NCBI RefSeq assembly: GCF_023920705.1
Contig: NZ_CP094657.1
Coordinates: forward strand, 1,798,001-1,862,000
Direction of reading: 5' to 3'
DNA from: Acinetobacter sp. XS-4
GTDB lineage: Bacteria > Pseudomonadota > Gammaproteobacteria > Pseudomonadales > Moraxellaceae
DNA length: 64,000 nucleotides
This document shows positions 63,875 to 64,000 of the stretch, in pieces. The notes under the pieces are model-generated. The model was not told where the DNA came from, searched no databases, and worked only from the letters and a program-made list of their open reading frames with translations. A program made the position numbers and the translations under genes. Every line of letters begins with the position of its first letter. Positions within the stretch are counted from its first letter, which is position 1.

Positions 63875-64000
63875 ATGAGAAAAACTTGTAAAGCTTCAAC
63901 GTTTATACCTGCACCTATAGAACAAGTTTTTGACACTTTTACTGATTATAAAACTTACCGTTTATTATCTGGTGTTAAAAGCACACGAGTGTTACAAGCT
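63875..64000 (+). CDS. SRPBCC-family protein (3' end outside window)
   Basis: The first 42 residues are visible: MRKTCKASTFIPAPIEQVFD and FTDYKTYRLLSGVK. The IPAPIEQVFDTFTDY element is the beginning of a START-like SRPBCC ligand-binding fold. TAGGTAG precedes the ATG by about nine bases. Function cannot be judged from the fragment. Confidence 0.72.
   Translation, partial: MRKTCKASTFIPAPIEQVFDTFTDYKTYRLLSGVKSTRVLQA

Overview
The window looks like a chromosomal accessory stretch of an Acinetobacter, probably of the A. calcoaceticus-baumannii complex. This rests on low overall GC, AT-rich spacers, a DcaP-type porin, OprD-type porin, and the general style of LysR/AraC/TetR-regulated catabolic islands. 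Species is inference; no rRNA or tRNA gene is visible. Almost all of it concerns uptake, breakdown or detoxification of small organic and aromatic molecules.

Region 1 (1-4.3 kb): an acyl-CoA dehydrogenase (cut by the left edge), a cyclohexanecarboxylate-CoA-ligase-like enzyme and a DcaP-like porin, a likely alicyclic acid uptake and activation module. Region 2 (4.7-22.4 kb): a complete phenylpropionate pathway. HcaE/F/C/D (dioxygenase system) plus HcaB (dihydrodiol dehydrogenase) make 2,3-dihydroxyphenylpropionate; MhpA makes the same compound from 3-hydroxyphenylpropionate; MhpB, C, D, E and F cleave it and take it to central metabolites. An OprD porin, MhpT, a second MFS carrier and two HcaR-like LysR regulators are interspersed, in several transcription units.

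Region 3 (22.7-30.4 kb): an apparent MerR regulon. One MerR-type regulator sits among five promoters that all have a TTGAC-type -35, a 19-bp spacer holding a TTAAAGTTAACTTTAA-like dyad, and a -10. They drive an acetoacetate-decarboxylase-like protein, an alpha/beta hydrolase, an OYE-type flavin oxidoreductase operon and two DJ-1/PfpI proteins, one exported and one cytoplasmic. Region 4 (30.4-35.4 kb): an NDH-2-like flavoprotein with an Rrf2 regulator, a metallo-beta-lactamase-fold hydrolase with a TetR regulator, and an AraC regulator.

Region 5 (35.5-49 kb): an SDR/ADC/PF10118/OYE operon, a LysR-flanked aldo-keto reductase and exported hydrolase operon with a cupin-CMD fusion, a Bcr/CflA-type MFS pump, a secreted esterase, and a second AraC/PF10118 pair. 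Region 6 (49-55 kb): less familiar genes. These include a DUF4344-like lipoprotein metallopeptidase, a strongly structured RNA resembling phage C4 antisense RNA followed by an 18-codon hydrophobic ORF with an excellent ribosome binding site, very AT-rich genes of unknown function, and two I78-type inhibitor lipoproteins.

Region 7 (55.2-64 kb): a TetR-controlled carotenoid-oxygenase-family (possibly stilbene-cleaving) enzyme; a distinctly GC-richer MarR/FUSC/isochorismatase-like operon with a 28-bp near-palindrome in front; an arylamine N-acetyltransferase; further hydrolases; a LysR; and the start of an SRPBCC protein cut by the right edge. The best candidates for something undescribed are the structured RNA plus small ORF (about 50.2-50.5 kb), the MerR regulon, and the GC-rich isochorismatase-like operon. 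All functions come from reading sequence and motifs, without database searches.
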